Origin: Seribacter sp963934295
GTDB taxonomy: Bacteria > Verrucomicrobiota > Verrucomicrobiia > Opitutales > Seribacteraceae
Length of the DNA: 64,000 nucleotides
NCBI GenBank assembly: GCA_963934295.1
Contig: CAWVXY010000010.1
Location: 16,996-80,995, forward strand
Reading direction: 5' to 3'
Shown: positions 1-9,368 of the stretch, piece by piece
Layout of the letters: each line of letters begins with the position of its first letter
How positions within the stretch are numbered: the first letter of the stretch is position 1
The notes under the pieces: model-generated
Told to the model about the DNA's origin: nothing
Seen by the model: the letters and a program-made list of their open reading frames with translations, nothing else
Databases searched by the model: none
Program-made: the position numbers and the translations under genes

Positions 1-607
1 ATTGCCTATTTTGATCAATCAAATATGGATACATTCCCTTAAACTTAACCATGGTCGAGAGTGCACCGGGCACATCAAGCCGGACAATCCAGCCCAATCC
101 ATTTGCCTGCTTCGTGAAGTAGGTGATTTTGAAAGGCACCTTATTCCCTCCTTCTAGTTTAATCTCGGTACGCATCGCATCCTGTCCCACCTCCTGACGA
201 TGAACCTCCTTACCCGCGACCTCCATTACATTATAGATTGATCCCGCATAACCTGGACGGAACTCATAAATCCCAGATTCCTTTACCTGCACAAACCCGC
301 GGGTTACCTGAGTTCCACCGCCAGGATATGGAGTCGGTCTAACGCCTCCGAATGCATCAAGTTTAAGAGTTTTGACCGGTTCTATGGAGTCATAGTCAAC
401 TTCTGCGTCATATTCACCGGAGTAGACGGATACGACAGGATCTATAAATTGGCTCCCCCAACGACTGCTTCCCCCGTCGACCTTTCCGGCACCCACCATA
501 TTGGATTGTCCGGATAAGATGAACACCTTAACTGGCTTAGCAACTGCACTACTCTGGAAAAACAAAAATAAGCAGAAATTAAAAAAGATAATATTTTTCT
601 CTAGCAT
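1..607 (-). CDS. Sialate O-acetylesterase-like SGNH hydrolase, 3' part cut by window edge
   Basis: The gene starts at an ATG at 607 and is open to base 1; 202 codons are visible, so the C-terminal half is missing. A hydrophobic signal peptide (about residues 1-23) is followed by KVFILSGQSNMVG, the nucleophile block of the SASA (PF03629) SGNH esterases, with Ser35 as nucleophile. These enzymes remove O-acetyl or other acyl groups from carbohydrates. After the block there is a beta-rich insertion (about residues 55-190) that I cannot name; it may be a binding domain. It follows the DUF1552 gene by only 5 bases and probably ends the operon that starts at 5235. A second SASA protein lies at 5345-6400. 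Confidence 0.85.
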   Translation of the reverse strand, partial: MLEKNIIFFNFCLFLFFQSSAVAKPVKVFILSGQSNMVGAGKVDGGSSRWGSQFIDPVVSVYSGEYDAEVDYDSIEPVKTLKLDAFGGVRPTPYPGGGTQVTRGFVQVKESGIYEFRPGYAGSIYNVMEVAGKEVHRQEVGQDAMRTEIKLEGGNKVPFKITYFTKQANGLGWIVRLDVPGALSTMVKFKGMYPYLIDQNRQ

Positions 608-612
608 AATTA

Positions 613-2016
613 TTAAACAATAAATCTTTCAATGGCACCGATTTGAGCCAATCGCTTGCGTTGCATGGTCAAGTCCAAGTCCCCATAATGCTCGATTGGG
701 TTGCCGTAAGCGTTGAGCAAAGTGGTATACCAATTACTCAATGTCTTATGTCCTTCGTTACCGTGAAAAGGCAAGCGAATGTAGCGGCCCGCAATATCGA
801 GCTTGGAGTTTTTGCCTGTCATCAAAATCATCGGAGCTTCCGTATCCGGGCCATGATGTCCGGCTCCAGTTTCAGGCATGTAAATGATGGTTGTGTTATC
901 GAACAGAGTACCGTTGCCCTCTGGAATGGACTTAAGTTTAGTCACCAAGGTGTGGACCTGTTTCATATGATGGGTCTTGATAACATTTCGCATATAGTAG
1001 GCACGTCCAGCAGGATCTCCTCCGCCATGGCCAACTGCATGTATATTGGTTTTCTCAGTATTCTCGGGCAGGGATGTGATCTTCGTGCCAAGGTCATCAA
1101 TCGTGTAAGTCACAACATTGGTTAAACCGGCGGCTAAAGCACCAATGATAATGTCGGTGAAAGCTTTCTGCTTCTGGGACAATGTGGCGTTCGGTCCACC
1201 CCCGGCGTGAACCTGGTCGAGCTTGGGAAGATGCTTATTGATTCTATCCCCAAGTGACATGACCTTTGTATTTCGATCCTGGATTGCCTGAAGCGATTTC
1301 ACCTGATTATTAATTTTGAGAAGTTCATTGCCGTTGAGGCCCCCAAGATGTCGTGATTCCTTTTCGCGAAGGTAGTCCAGTAGGGCATTATCAGACTCGA
1401 CCGCCTCCGGGTTAGTTACAGACTTAAACAGCTCGTCGAAGGCAGTCATAGGGTCGGCATAACAATAATTTCTTTGCTTGACCGCAGGTGCTGAATATCC
1501 GGAGACAATACCAGTTCGATGGTCCCGTCCATGAGGTACGGCAAGCGACATTTCAACATGCCCAAACGGGGATGGAAATAATTTGGCCAATTCAAAATCA
1601 ATCGTTGCCCGTTTAATATTACCCAGAATGTTACGCCCGGCCTTGTAGGCACCCATACATCCTGAGTAGGAGTAATGACCACCTCCACTTACGCACATGG
1701 AAATGCCGTGCAGGATGGTCATATTTTCCTTATATTGATCCAAACTCTTCAACCAGTCAGGCAGTTCGTGCTTGCTCAAGTCCAGTTCGAAGGACTCTTT
1801 TTCCTTATGTTTTTTTGCTTCGTCTTCGGAAAAGGAAGGGAGATCGAATTGCGACGGTAGATTCCCGTTGGATTTTCGGATAAAAATAAACCTGTGAGGA
1901 TATCCATTAGCAACCGGGGAAGTCTTACCAAAGAGGTGATTAAAATTCGGAGTAAGTGACAAACCGACGCCTCCCCAAGCGGTCTTTTTCAAAAGTTCTC
2001 TTCGATTGATAATCAT
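613..2016 (-). CDS. DUF1552 family protein with Tat-like signal
   Basis: This 467-residue protein begins with a twin-arginine-like leader (RRELLKK followed by a hydrophobic stretch), so folded export is likely. The body matches the DUF1552 family (PF07586) of planctomycetes and verrucomicrobia, which is almost always encoded next to DUF1592/DUF1588 proteins. The reaction is unknown. The C-terminal half (for example MPETGAGHHGPDTEAP) recalls the alkaline-phosphatase/sulfatase-like fold of the related DUF1501 family, but no formylglycine Cys motif is present. The start lies 3 bases after the stop of the upstream DUF1592 gene. A GAGGAA Shine-Dalgarno-like site sits inside that gene's end, so the two are probably coupled. 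Confidence 0.9.
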   Translation of the reverse strand: MIINRRELLKKTAWGGVGLSLTPNFNHLFGKTSPVANGYPHRFIFIRKSNGNLPSQFDLPSFSEDEAKKHKEKESFELDLSKHELPDWLKSLDQYKENMTILHGISMCVSGGGHYSYSGCMGAYKAGRNILGNIKRATIDFELAKLFPSPFGHVEMSLAVPHGRDHRTGIVSGYSAPAVKQRNYCYADPMTAFDELFKSVTNPEAVESDNALLDYLREKESRHLGGLNGNELLKINNQVKSLQAIQDRNTKVMSLGDRINKHLPKLDQVHAGGGPNATLSQKQKAFTDIIIGALAAGLTNVVTYTIDDLGTKITSLPENTEKTNIHAVGHGGGDPAGRAYYMRNVIKTHHMKQVHTLVTKLKSIPEGNGTLFDNTTIIYMPETGAGHHGPDTEAPMILMTGKNSKLDIAGRYIRLPFHGNEGHKTLSNWYTTLLNAYGNPIEHYGDLDLTMQRKRLAQIGAIERFIV

Positions 2017-2019
2017 AGT

Positions 2020-5000
2020 TTATTCCTCAGTGTTGGTTTTGCGGTAGATAAAGGAGTCAGAAGTTAAAAGTGAAATGATAACTTCATCGAAACTTCCATT
2101 ACTCATAAGGTAAGCCCTATCGGCATCCATTAAGGCCTTTGAATCGTCGAGAGTCTCATTACGACCCAGAAAGTATCGAAAAGCATGGCGGATGATTGAC
2201 TGGCGAACCTTGTCTGATTTGGCAAGCCGGTCAATCAAGTCAAATGCATCCTTAACATTACCATCCAATTTGGAATCACCTGTTCCTTTTAAAACGCCCC
2301 GAGCATCCACCGGTAAAGTTTTGTAAACCGGAAGTGATGCACGAAAGTAGTTGGTCTCCTCTCTCTTTGCCTCTTTCAGCAAGTTATCGGGATGTTCCAA
2401 ATTCTCTTCAGTCCGAAACCGTCCGAAATCATCATACATTTCAAATGGAAATCCGAGAGGATCCATCTTCTGATGACATCGCCAACAATAAGCATCGCCA
2501 GTCCGTTTTTCCATGCGTTGACGAAGAGTCTTATTGTGATCAGGAGGAATCACCGCATCCACAGTTATGGGCACATCAGGGATGGTCCCCGCCAAGAGCT
2601 TTTCCTGAATCCATTTGCCACGATGAATTGGATCCGTTTCGAGGTTCTGGGCATGGGCAATCAACCAAGCCGGATGGGTAAGGATTCCTTTGCGATGCGG
2701 AATTTTTGCAGGCTGATGCGTTGGATAATCCCATGTTTTCCAATCGAGATTCCAGTAGGTCGTCACCTGCTCGCCACGCATTTGCTGACCGCTACGGCCA
2801 AGCACTGGGCCTCCATGCCAAAAACCCATGCCATTTTTCATGTAAGGAAGTGCACCCGACTGCCCTTGACTAAAATGCAACTCAAGCCCCCCCATCATCC
2901 TTTGCAACTTCTTCAAAATTTTGGGATGATCGCCCTTTTTCTCACGTTTAAATTCCCAGTGAGTTCTTAAAAATTCTTCATGTGGTGCAATATCTTCGGG
3001 TTCCCACTCCGGCCAATCCTTGCCCTTGAAGAAGCCATAAATACTTTTCAATGAATCGGACGCAGCCTTCATCGCTGCATTGTCTCCATTGTGAAAGATA
3101 TAAAACTTGTCCGTGGTCAACAAGGTCTCAAAAACATCCTCATCATTTTCCAGTATGTATTCCACAAGCATATCTGCTTCTTCGATCAGGCGACTGACAG
3201 CCTGCACATGCCGCCCGGCCCCAAAACGACTGTCATCCTTAAAAACCTTCAAGGCCTTGGGATAGCCAAAGAAATCGCGGAAAAAACGCAGCTTACGAAT
3301 TGGCTGATTAGTCAAACTGGGGTTGAGGTTAGCTGCCTGCACCGCTTCGTCTATAATCGTCCACCTATCACTGCGTTTCAAAAGGCGACGCACCTCTCGC
3401 TCATAATCTTCTCGTGTGCCAAGCCGGCCTTTCTCCACCGCTTCGACCAATTCAGCATCCGGGCTCGAATCGGTGAGCGCGTATGAAATTGCATAACTAG
3501 CATCTCTTGGAGACATCATCCTTCGACCATGGCTGTCTTGAGGGCCCTCACCAAATTCATAACGGTAAGCAAATTCGGTATTCAGAATCATCGACTCGAT
3601 AAGTTTGCTAAATGCCTGTTGGCGTTCAAGTTTACCCATGAATAGGCTCAACAATTTGCTGTTCTCTACCCGCTCCTGCTCACTTGGAGTTCGCTCAAAA
3701 ATCAATTCATAAAACTTTTTAATCAAAGATTTTATCTGGGTATCATTGGCAATCCCCGCAGATTCGCGTGTCTTTTTGAGAGATTCCGTCCAATCAGAAA
3801 TGCATTTATCAATGATTGTCTTATAGTTATCACCCTTCTTGCGATGCTTCCTAATCGTATCGGTAATTATTTGCATCTCAGCATCGTTCAAAGGTTTGTA
3901 TGAAAGTGCAGCACCTCGTTTCTTTGCTTCTTGGTATATTAGTTCCATATCCCAGTGATCCCAGAATATCTTCATCATCTCGACGCGATTCCGAATACGA
4001 TGGGAAGGTACACCCTGCATAAACCAATCATTTTCTCCCTGCAGAATGATTTTTTCGTACTCGGCACGCTGCTCGTCCAGATAAGGTGCCCATGCCTGAC
4101 CTTTGCTGTCCTTGACTGCTTTGGTTTCATCAACCGTAAATTTGTAAGGTTCCTTCCAGTAAGTCATCATGCTTCGAAATGCTGCACCTATGTCTTGCTT
4201 ATCGAGCCCATTTATGAATTCTGAACGTTGTATACGATAGGTTTTTTCGCCGGGAAACTTTTTTGTCCGCATACCAGGAAAGGGAATATCAACCCGTTCA
4301 AGCTTTGGGAGCAGCGTTTTATGTTCGTCGCCATATATATCCATAAGCAGGCGATCCATGTAGCTATCAGTATTGAGAAATTCTTGGCGCAACCGCAGTA
4401 TTTCCCTATGCCGCAGCTCGAGTTGCATCAATGCATACATCGAGGGATAATGTGATTTTATTACTGACTCGGAAGTCATATGACCGGCAACCCGCTTGGC
4501 GTTGCCGACCATGGTAAGAAGGTGTCCGGTCGTGAGTGCGTCCTTGCCGTAGTACCGTACGCCAACTTTCTCGGGTAGAAGAAAGGGATTCGTAATCGTT
4601 CTACGGAACTTATTTCCATGCTCGGTTTTCGGACTCCAGTGAACACCGCTGTCTCCTTGAACCGAATTTGTAACCCCATAAATTGCCCGCTTGGGTACAT
4701 AATTTAGGAGTCGATTGATTTTATCGTTAAAAATATATTCACTGATCAACCATCTTCGGTTCAAAGTGTAACCGGGAAGTTTTTCATACTCTCCAGAGAA
4801 TAAATCGGTGTGAGATACGACATTTCCATACTCAAATCTCCTCAACTTTTCTCCTAAAGCCTTTGCAGGCTCACCATGAAGTTGTTCATGGAGCCACTGT
4901 AGAAGAGTCCTGCGTTCATCTTCGCTTGGTTGTTCCGATTCTTCAGGAGGCATCTCCCTGAATTGGACAACCTCTGACATTCTTGCAAACAACACCTGCA

Positions 5001-5235
5001 TATCCACGGGATCAATGGATTCAAAATCATCAAGTCTAAGATCGCCTTTTTGTTTCTCAGGTCCGTGGCATGAAATACAATGAGATTCCAAAACCTGATG
5101 AGCACTATCCTTGAGCACAATCGAGGGAACGACGGATGAACTGTTAATCTTAGCTGACCATGCAAAGTTACAGGACAAAAGAAGAGATAAACAGCCTGCA
5201 GGAAACTTTCTCGCAGTTACTCTACACAAATTCAT
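2020..5235 (-). CDS. DUF1587/DUF1592/DUF1588 cytochrome-type protein, no LamG insert
   Basis: The protein has 1071 residues. An N-terminal signal (about 1-29, with LLSC at 18-21 as a possible lipobox) leads to a PVC-type cytochrome domain with C53-ISC-H57. The long middle part follows the DUF1587, DUF1595 and DUF1592 order. The DUF1588 part carries a second CxxCH, CWRCH at 917-921, followed by the typical KMDPLGFPFE. A DUF1585-like helical end closes the protein. Such proteins are exported, probably heme-binding, and of unknown substrate. It differs from its paralogue at 36994-39921 by lacking the LamG insertion. It is the first gene of a likely operon with DUF1552 and SASA genes. Confidence 0.9.
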   Translation of the reverse strand: MNLCRVTARKFPAGCLSLLLSCNFAWSAKINSSSVVPSIVLKDSAHQVLESHCISCHGPEKQKGDLRLDDFESIDPVDMQVLFARMSEVVQFREMPPEESEQPSEDERRTLLQWLHEQLHGEPAKALGEKLRRFEYGNVVSHTDLFSGEYEKLPGYTLNRRWLISEYIFNDKINRLLNYVPKRAIYGVTNSVQGDSGVHWSPKTEHGNKFRRTITNPFLLPEKVGVRYYGKDALTTGHLLTMVGNAKRVAGHMTSESVIKSHYPSMYALMQLELRHREILRLRQEFLNTDSYMDRLLMDIYGDEHKTLLPKLERVDIPFPGMRTKKFPGEKTYRIQRSEFINGLDKQDIGAAFRSMMTYWKEPYKFTVDETKAVKDSKGQAWAPYLDEQRAEYEKIILQGENDWFMQGVPSHRIRNRVEMMKIFWDHWDMELIYQEAKKRGAALSYKPLNDAEMQIITDTIRKHRKKGDNYKTIIDKCISDWTESLKKTRESAGIANDTQIKSLIKKFYELIFERTPSEQERVENSKLLSLFMGKLERQQAFSKLIESMILNTEFAYRYEFGEGPQDSHGRRMMSPRDASYAISYALTDSSPDAELVEAVEKGRLGTREDYEREVRRLLKRSDRWTIIDEAVQAANLNPSLTNQPIRKLRFFRDFFGYPKALKVFKDDSRFGAGRHVQAVSRLIEEADMLVEYILENDEDVFETLLTTDKFYIFHNGDNAAMKAASDSLKSIYGFFKGKDWPEWEPEDIAPHEEFLRTHWEFKREKKGDHPKILKKLQRMMGGLELHFSQGQSGALPYMKNGMGFWHGGPVLGRSGQQMRGEQVTTYWNLDWKTWDYPTHQPAKIPHRKGILTHPAWLIAHAQNLETDPIHRGKWIQEKLLAGTIPDVPITVDAVIPPDHNKTLRQRMEKRTGDAYCWRCHQKMDPLGFPFEMYDDFGRFRTEENLEHPDNLLKEAKREETNYFRASLPVYKTLPVDARGVLKGTGDSKLDGNVKDAFDLIDRLAKSDKVRQSIIRHAFRYFLGRNETLDDSKALMDADRAYLMSNGSFDEVIISLLTSDSFIYRKTNTEE

Positions 5236-5344
5236 TACAGCAGAACTGAATCAATTATTATTTTAAATAGCATCTATTAATACTATGAACTCATCCTCAA
5301 AATTTGGACAAAAATGTTTTGCCATATCCGGAAGATTTATAAGC

Positions 5345-6400
5345 TTATTTCTTAATAAGTTTTACCATTGCCTCTCCCATGGCCAGTCCAACATTCATGT
5401 AAGTCTTGGCATTTCCACCATAGTGAGCGTTAGAAGAAGAACCCATGCTGATCGGGTTTGTGTAGACGACGGCAGCATCTCCCTTATGGGCATCTCCAAA
5501 GGCAAACATGCCATCTATAATAAGTTTTTCATTACCGCGTGCAGTATCTTTGTTGGTCTGGCCGAGAGTCGCCACCACCATCTTGGCCTTGGGTGCATTA
5601 AACTCTTTACGAAGTGCCTTGAAAAGTTGATTCAGGTTCTTTCCATATACGGCAGAATGAGCAGCATTGTAACGGTCCTTGTCCCCCTGCCACCAAAGAA
5701 AGCCCGCAACTTCAAGCTTGGTCGCACCCGGGTAATACTTCCCCAGATTCTTGAGCACATCCTTCGCTCGAGCTATGTCTCCCAAGTATTGGATCCCTGC
5801 ATGCCAAGTATGCTTGGGCGGAGCGGGCACTTCGCCTTTAGTCCAGCTTGCGTGACGGACCTCATCGTTGTGAGCCGGTGTTACCAAAGTGACTTTCTTG
5901 CCCGTTTTCTTATCCGTAGTCACCACCTCATGCCTAGGGCTTCCGGGAGGAAGGAGATCCCACCCGAGACTGCGGTTTCCGATCGAACTCTTAAGGATAA
6001 GCACGGGTTCATCCAAAGCATTTCCGAGTTGGTGTCCGATTCCAGTCTCAATTCCTATCTTACTTCCTGATACGGTAAGCCAATCGTTACGCTTTACGCT
6101 GGTCTTACCCGGGCCACCACTTCCCATAACATGAAGATTCCGAACATCCATTCGCTTAGTCCAGCTACCAGTATCATTCACCATGAATGGATAAAGGTTT
6201 TCTTTTTGCACCGCATGTTCAAGTGTTCCTTCCTTATCGCCTTTTACTTTTCCAAACTCCAAGGTATTGGATTGTCCCATGATAATGAAGACTTGAACCG
6301 GTTTAGACATGTCAGCCGGCTTACCATCAGGATCGGGCAAACCTAATAATGAAATTGAAACCAATGATGACAGCAGGAAGACGAATAAGGAATTTTTCAT
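5345..6400 (-). CDS. Sialate O-acetylesterase-like SGNH hydrolase
   Basis: A complete 351-residue SASA (PF03629) protein. A signal peptide covers about residues 1-20. The nucleophile block is VFIIMGQSN with Ser44. Later blocks typical of the family are WWQGDKDRYN and, near the C terminus, NAHYGGNAKTY, which holds the likely catalytic His. The expected role is carbohydrate deacylation in the periplasm or outside. It is divergent from the XylR-like regulator at 6560, across a 159-base region with repeats, so that regulator may control it. It is a paralogue of the truncated gene at 1-607 but has no beta-rich insert after the first block. Confidence 0.9.
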   Translation of the reverse strand: MKNSLFVFLLSSLVSISLLGLPDPDGKPADMSKPVQVFIIMGQSNTLEFGKVKGDKEGTLEHAVQKENLYPFMVNDTGSWTKRMDVRNLHVMGSGGPGKTSVKRNDWLTVSGSKIGIETGIGHQLGNALDEPVLILKSSIGNRSLGWDLLPPGSPRHEVVTTDKKTGKKVTLVTPAHNDEVRHASWTKGEVPAPPKHTWHAGIQYLGDIARAKDVLKNLGKYYPGATKLEVAGFLWWQGDKDRYNAAHSAVYGKNLNQLFKALRKEFNAPKAKMVVATLGQTNKDTARGNEKLIIDGMFAFGDAHKGDAAVVYTNPISMGSSSNAHYGGNAKTYMNVGLAMGEAMVKLIKK

Positions 6401-6406
6401 GGGAAG

Positions 6407-6418
6407 AATATTAATATT
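6407..6418. repeat. Perfect AATATTAATATT palindrome before the SASA gene
   Basis: A 12-base palindrome lies 7 bases upstream of the SASA start codon (6400) in the divergent region with the XylR-like regulator. Its position suits an operator, but AT-rich palindromes of this length arise by chance. Confidence 0.25.
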
Positions 6419-6471
6419 AGTAAGAAATCCTAAGTAGAGTAGAGAAGAAATGAACCCTAGATCGAGACAAT

Positions 6472-6501
6472 TTTTTCGCTTTTTCGAGAATATTTTTCGA
6501 G
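6472..6501 (+). promoter_or_regulatory. TTTTTCG direct repeats in divergent regulator/esterase region
   Basis: TTTTTCG occurs at 6473-6479, 6480-6486 and 6493-6499; the last two extend to TTTTTCGAG and start 13 bases apart. The repeats sit midway between the SASA gene (start 6400, minus) and the XylR-like AraC regulator (start 6560, plus). AraC-family proteins often bind direct repeats, so this is a candidate operator. Binding is inferred only from position and pattern. Confidence 0.35.
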
Positions 6502-6559
6502 TTTATGCGACAATCTCCTAGACGAATTCATTTATTTTAAGTAAAAATCGGCAAGAAAT

Positions 6560-7696
6560 ATGAAAGTCGCATTTGCCCTGGAAATGGAATGGGGTCTTAC
6601 ACACCATTCAGAAATTTATGCTGGTTGCCAGAGATTTGCCAATCAAGCCAACTGGGAAACCTCCATTATCCCCAATTCTCCAAAGGTTCTCGAAACAGGT
6701 TCTTATGACGGCATTATCGCCCGAGTCGGAACGAGTTTTCACAAAATGGCTCAGCATAAGAAAATTCCATTAGTAAATGTCTGGCAGAACTCACCAGTTA
6801 AGGATGTGGCATCCGTCTTCAGTAATAACTACGAGACTGGAGCAATAGCTGCAGAGCATTTATTGGGAAGAGGTCTAAGGCGTTTTGGTTTTTTGGGTTA
6901 TAACCGGGATAAAGCCGATATTCAACAACTCAATGGATATACGGAAAATCTTAAAAGTGAAGGCTATCAAAGTACCATTTTTAAATTTAATCGATCCGTA
7001 ATTGAAGGAAATGCGGAGGGATGGGAACAGTTTATTCTCCAATTAAGAAAATGGGTAAGAGAACTCCAGCCACCAGTTGGTATTCATGCGACGAGCGATA
7101 TCACCTGTCGTTATTTAATTGAAATCTGCAAATCACTTGAACTTAAAATCCCACATGATTTTGCGATAGTTGGTTCCGGGAACGAACCTCTCATTTGCAG
7201 CTCGCCCTATCCCAGCCTCACAAGTATCGATAAAAACTTTGAGGAAGTGGGATACCAAGCGGCCAAGCTTTTGGACGAGATGATGAAAAGTGGGAAGAAG
7301 TCAAAAGAAGCTAAATACTGCCAACCTCAAGGAATCGTTCCCCGTCAATCAACTGATTCTTATGCATCCGATCATCCCAAAGTTGCTTTGGCACTTCGAT
7401 ACATTGCTGAATCAGCCAATCGCCACATCAAGGTAAACGATGTGGTCAATGCGGTCACGACTAACCGGAGAACCCTCGAAAGAAATTTTAGTGAATTTAC
7501 GGGAAGGACTATATCTCAAGAGATTTCAAGAATGAGAATCGAGCGGGCAAAACGACTGATGATGGAGTCTGACCTTTCATTTAAGGAACTGTCAGCTGAA
7601 CTTGGTTATCGGAACTCCGACCATTTCTACAAATCATTTCTTAGAGCCGAGGGACAAACCCCTTCCTCTTTCAGAAAGGCACGATTAAAAAACTAA
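6560..7696 (+). CDS. XylR-like AraC-family transcriptional regulator
   Basis: The 378-residue cytoplasmic protein has two parts. Residues 1 to about 260 form a periplasmic-binding-protein/LacI-like sugar sensor (for example YETGAIAAEHLLGRG and FAIVGSGNEPLICSSPYPSLTSID). Residues about 275-376 form an AraC-type double helix-turn-helix with the usual ELSAELGYRNSDHFYKSF. This architecture is that of E. coli XylR and its many PVC-group relatives. It should sense a sugar and switch transcription. The divergent SASA esterase gene and the repeats between them are the obvious candidate target. No signal peptide is present, in contrast to most neighbours. Confidence 0.93.
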   Translation: MKVAFALEMEWGLTHHSEIYAGCQRFANQANWETSIIPNSPKVLETGSYDGIIARVGTSFHKMAQHKKIPLVNVWQNSPVKDVASVFSNNYETGAIAAEHLLGRGLRRFGFLGYNRDKADIQQLNGYTENLKSEGYQSTIFKFNRSVIEGNAEGWEQFILQLRKWVRELQPPVGIHATSDITCRYLIEICKSLELKIPHDFAIVGSGNEPLICSSPYPSLTSIDKNFEEVGYQAAKLLDEMMKSGKKSKEAKYCQPQGIVPRQSTDSYASDHPKVALALRYIAESANRHIKVNDVVNAVTTNRRTLERNFSEFTGRTISQEISRMRIERAKRLMMESDLSFKELSAELGYRNSDHFYKSFLRAEGQTPSSFRKARLKN

Positions 7697-7713
7697 GAAA
7701 GCTTATAAGAATA

Positions 7714-9243
7714 TCAGTCGCCGCCATTCGATCGTTCCGATGGAATGACTTTTATTTCATGTTTGTGAGGAACCGCCTCAGGGGCTTCCAAATCTTCGAA
7801 TGCCTTAGGAGGTTCAAGCATTCTATCCACTTGTTGGACCATAGTAAACATACTCACACCAACTAAAGTCGGTACTGCGGCTCCCATGAGAATTTTTGAC
7901 TTGTGAGAATAAGCGGAATTTCCAACAGAAAGAAGTCCCTTATCGGTCGGTGCTGTAACCATCGCTTCACCAAGTGCACCTTCCGGAAGGAAAAAATCGA
8001 GCATGGATAGAGCCACAAAACGATCATTTCTCTTATATTCTTTTTCAGGTGGGTTTTCAGCCTCAATAGCTTCTATGATGAACTTTCTCAGCTCCGTCAT
8101 CAAAACAGGCGATAAATATGAGATGGCACTGCCCTGCTTAGGAAGTCCCTTGGTTTTGGCAAGGAAAACAGGGTCTGTAGCAAGCTTTGGTTTTTGGGAA
8201 AATAGGCCTGCCGCAAACTCTTTACTGGAAGAGGCAATCAATTTTCCACTCGGGCGATGATGGGCAATCATGGCATTCTGCAACCCAAATTGTCTAATTT
8301 CCTTACGGTCTTTTTTAGAAAGACTTTCGGACTCAATAGAGAGTTTCAAGCCTATCCAGTTTGCATTATCAATAACTTCAAAAGGGGGCTCTCCCTTTCC
8401 GCCTTCGGCCATTTCCGCCTCAAACAATTTTATCAAATTCCCAACTAACCAGCCTACATTATCAATCAAAACAGCACCATCAATTTTTGGCATATTTAAA
8501 TCATTCCCTTCCAGTTCAACCGGAAGCATCTTCGAAGGATCGCCATCAATAATGACCATGATATTGGTATCCAGATCATTGATTAGTTTTTCCACGGTAA
8601 ATGTAAAGGGGGGAGGCATGGGTTGTTTCATCATACCATCCAACATCATTTTTGTCATCATACCCTGCGGTCCTAGCGGCATCACCCCACCCTGCTCTGG
8701 TGAACCACCCAGTGCTCCCAAAATGACCTCATTATAAAAAGTCTTTAGTTTTACCTCCTGTTGGACAACAAAATCAGTACCCGAGGGAGCAAGCTGGAGG
8801 ACTTCAAATTCCTTTGCCTCATCGCCAAACATGGAAAGAAGCCCCCTCACCCCATTTGGTGCATGGAGATAAACCTTATTACGAAATCCTTGGTTGGTCT
8901 GAATGGAGCTCAGTCCCAATGCGGAAATCGAATCCAAGCCGGAAATTTTCATCAGGGCTTCGACATCAACGTCTGGTATATGAGAACTTACACCTTTATC
9001 GATTTCCTTCATTCCAGACATAAAGGAATTCGCAAATTTAGCTAATCCGGAAAGGTCTCCATCCACACTGACATATCCGTAAAGAACGCCACCCAAATCA
9101 AGTTGCCCGGCAACTTCATCAAAGCGTTGCTTATCTGAAGCTGGATCTGACGCAGCAACAGAAGGCAAACTTATCCCTAAAAAAGGAATGAGGATTAGTA
9201 AGGGGAGAGAAATAGAAGCTTGAAACAAATTGATTAATTTCAT
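7714..9243 (-). CDS. Secreted protein of unknown function, 509 aa
   Basis: I do not recognise this protein. It has a signal peptide (about residues 1-31, ending VAAS), a long mixed alpha/beta body, a short Met/Pro/Gly-rich stretch near residues 180-205 (GVMPLGPQGMMTKMM, then MKQPMPPPF), and near residue 460 a hydrophobic segment (ILMGAAVPTLVGVSMF) that could anchor the C terminus. The final 30 residues are charged and Pro-rich. It converges with the regulator gene at 7696, with a 17-base gap, and has its own 125-base leader. It looks like a conserved PVC-group envelope protein, but nothing here indicates its reaction. Confidence 0.75.
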   Translation of the reverse strand: MKLINLFQASISLPLLILIPFLGISLPSVAASDPASDKQRFDEVAGQLDLGGVLYGYVSVDGDLSGLAKFANSFMSGMKEIDKGVSSHIPDVDVEALMKISGLDSISALGLSSIQTNQGFRNKVYLHAPNGVRGLLSMFGDEAKEFEVLQLAPSGTDFVVQQEVKLKTFYNEVILGALGGSPEQGGVMPLGPQGMMTKMMLDGMMKQPMPPPFTFTVEKLINDLDTNIMVIIDGDPSKMLPVELEGNDLNMPKIDGAVLIDNVGWLVGNLIKLFEAEMAEGGKGEPPFEVIDNANWIGLKLSIESESLSKKDRKEIRQFGLQNAMIAHHRPSGKLIASSSKEFAAGLFSQKPKLATDPVFLAKTKGLPKQGSAISYLSPVLMTELRKFIIEAIEAENPPEKEYKRNDRFVALSMLDFFLPEGALGEAMVTAPTDKGLLSVGNSAYSHKSKILMGAAVPTLVGVSMFTMVQQVDRMLEPPKAFEDLEAPEAVPHKHEIKVIPSERSNGGD

Positions 9244-9368
9244 TTTTCGAGGATTAGGAGTTTAATGGGCAGTTCATTTACCGAAGCAGATAATCTAACT
9301 ACTAGCTAGGATAAAATTCTATAATTTGAAATGTTTGAGTGATATTAAAATCTAGATTCGATTTTGTT

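Noticed and set aside
5236..5344. Minus-strand GGCAA followed by TGAGGATG upstream of the DUF1592 gene
   Set aside because: It recalls the three-copy promoter element, but the spacer is about 19 bases rather than 13 and the second half differs, so I do not count it.
5285..6070. Long plus-strand frame (261 codons) opposite the SASA gene
   Set aside because: It lies antisense to a well-supported SASA esterase with all family motifs, has no recognisable domain, and its composition follows the opposite codon pattern.
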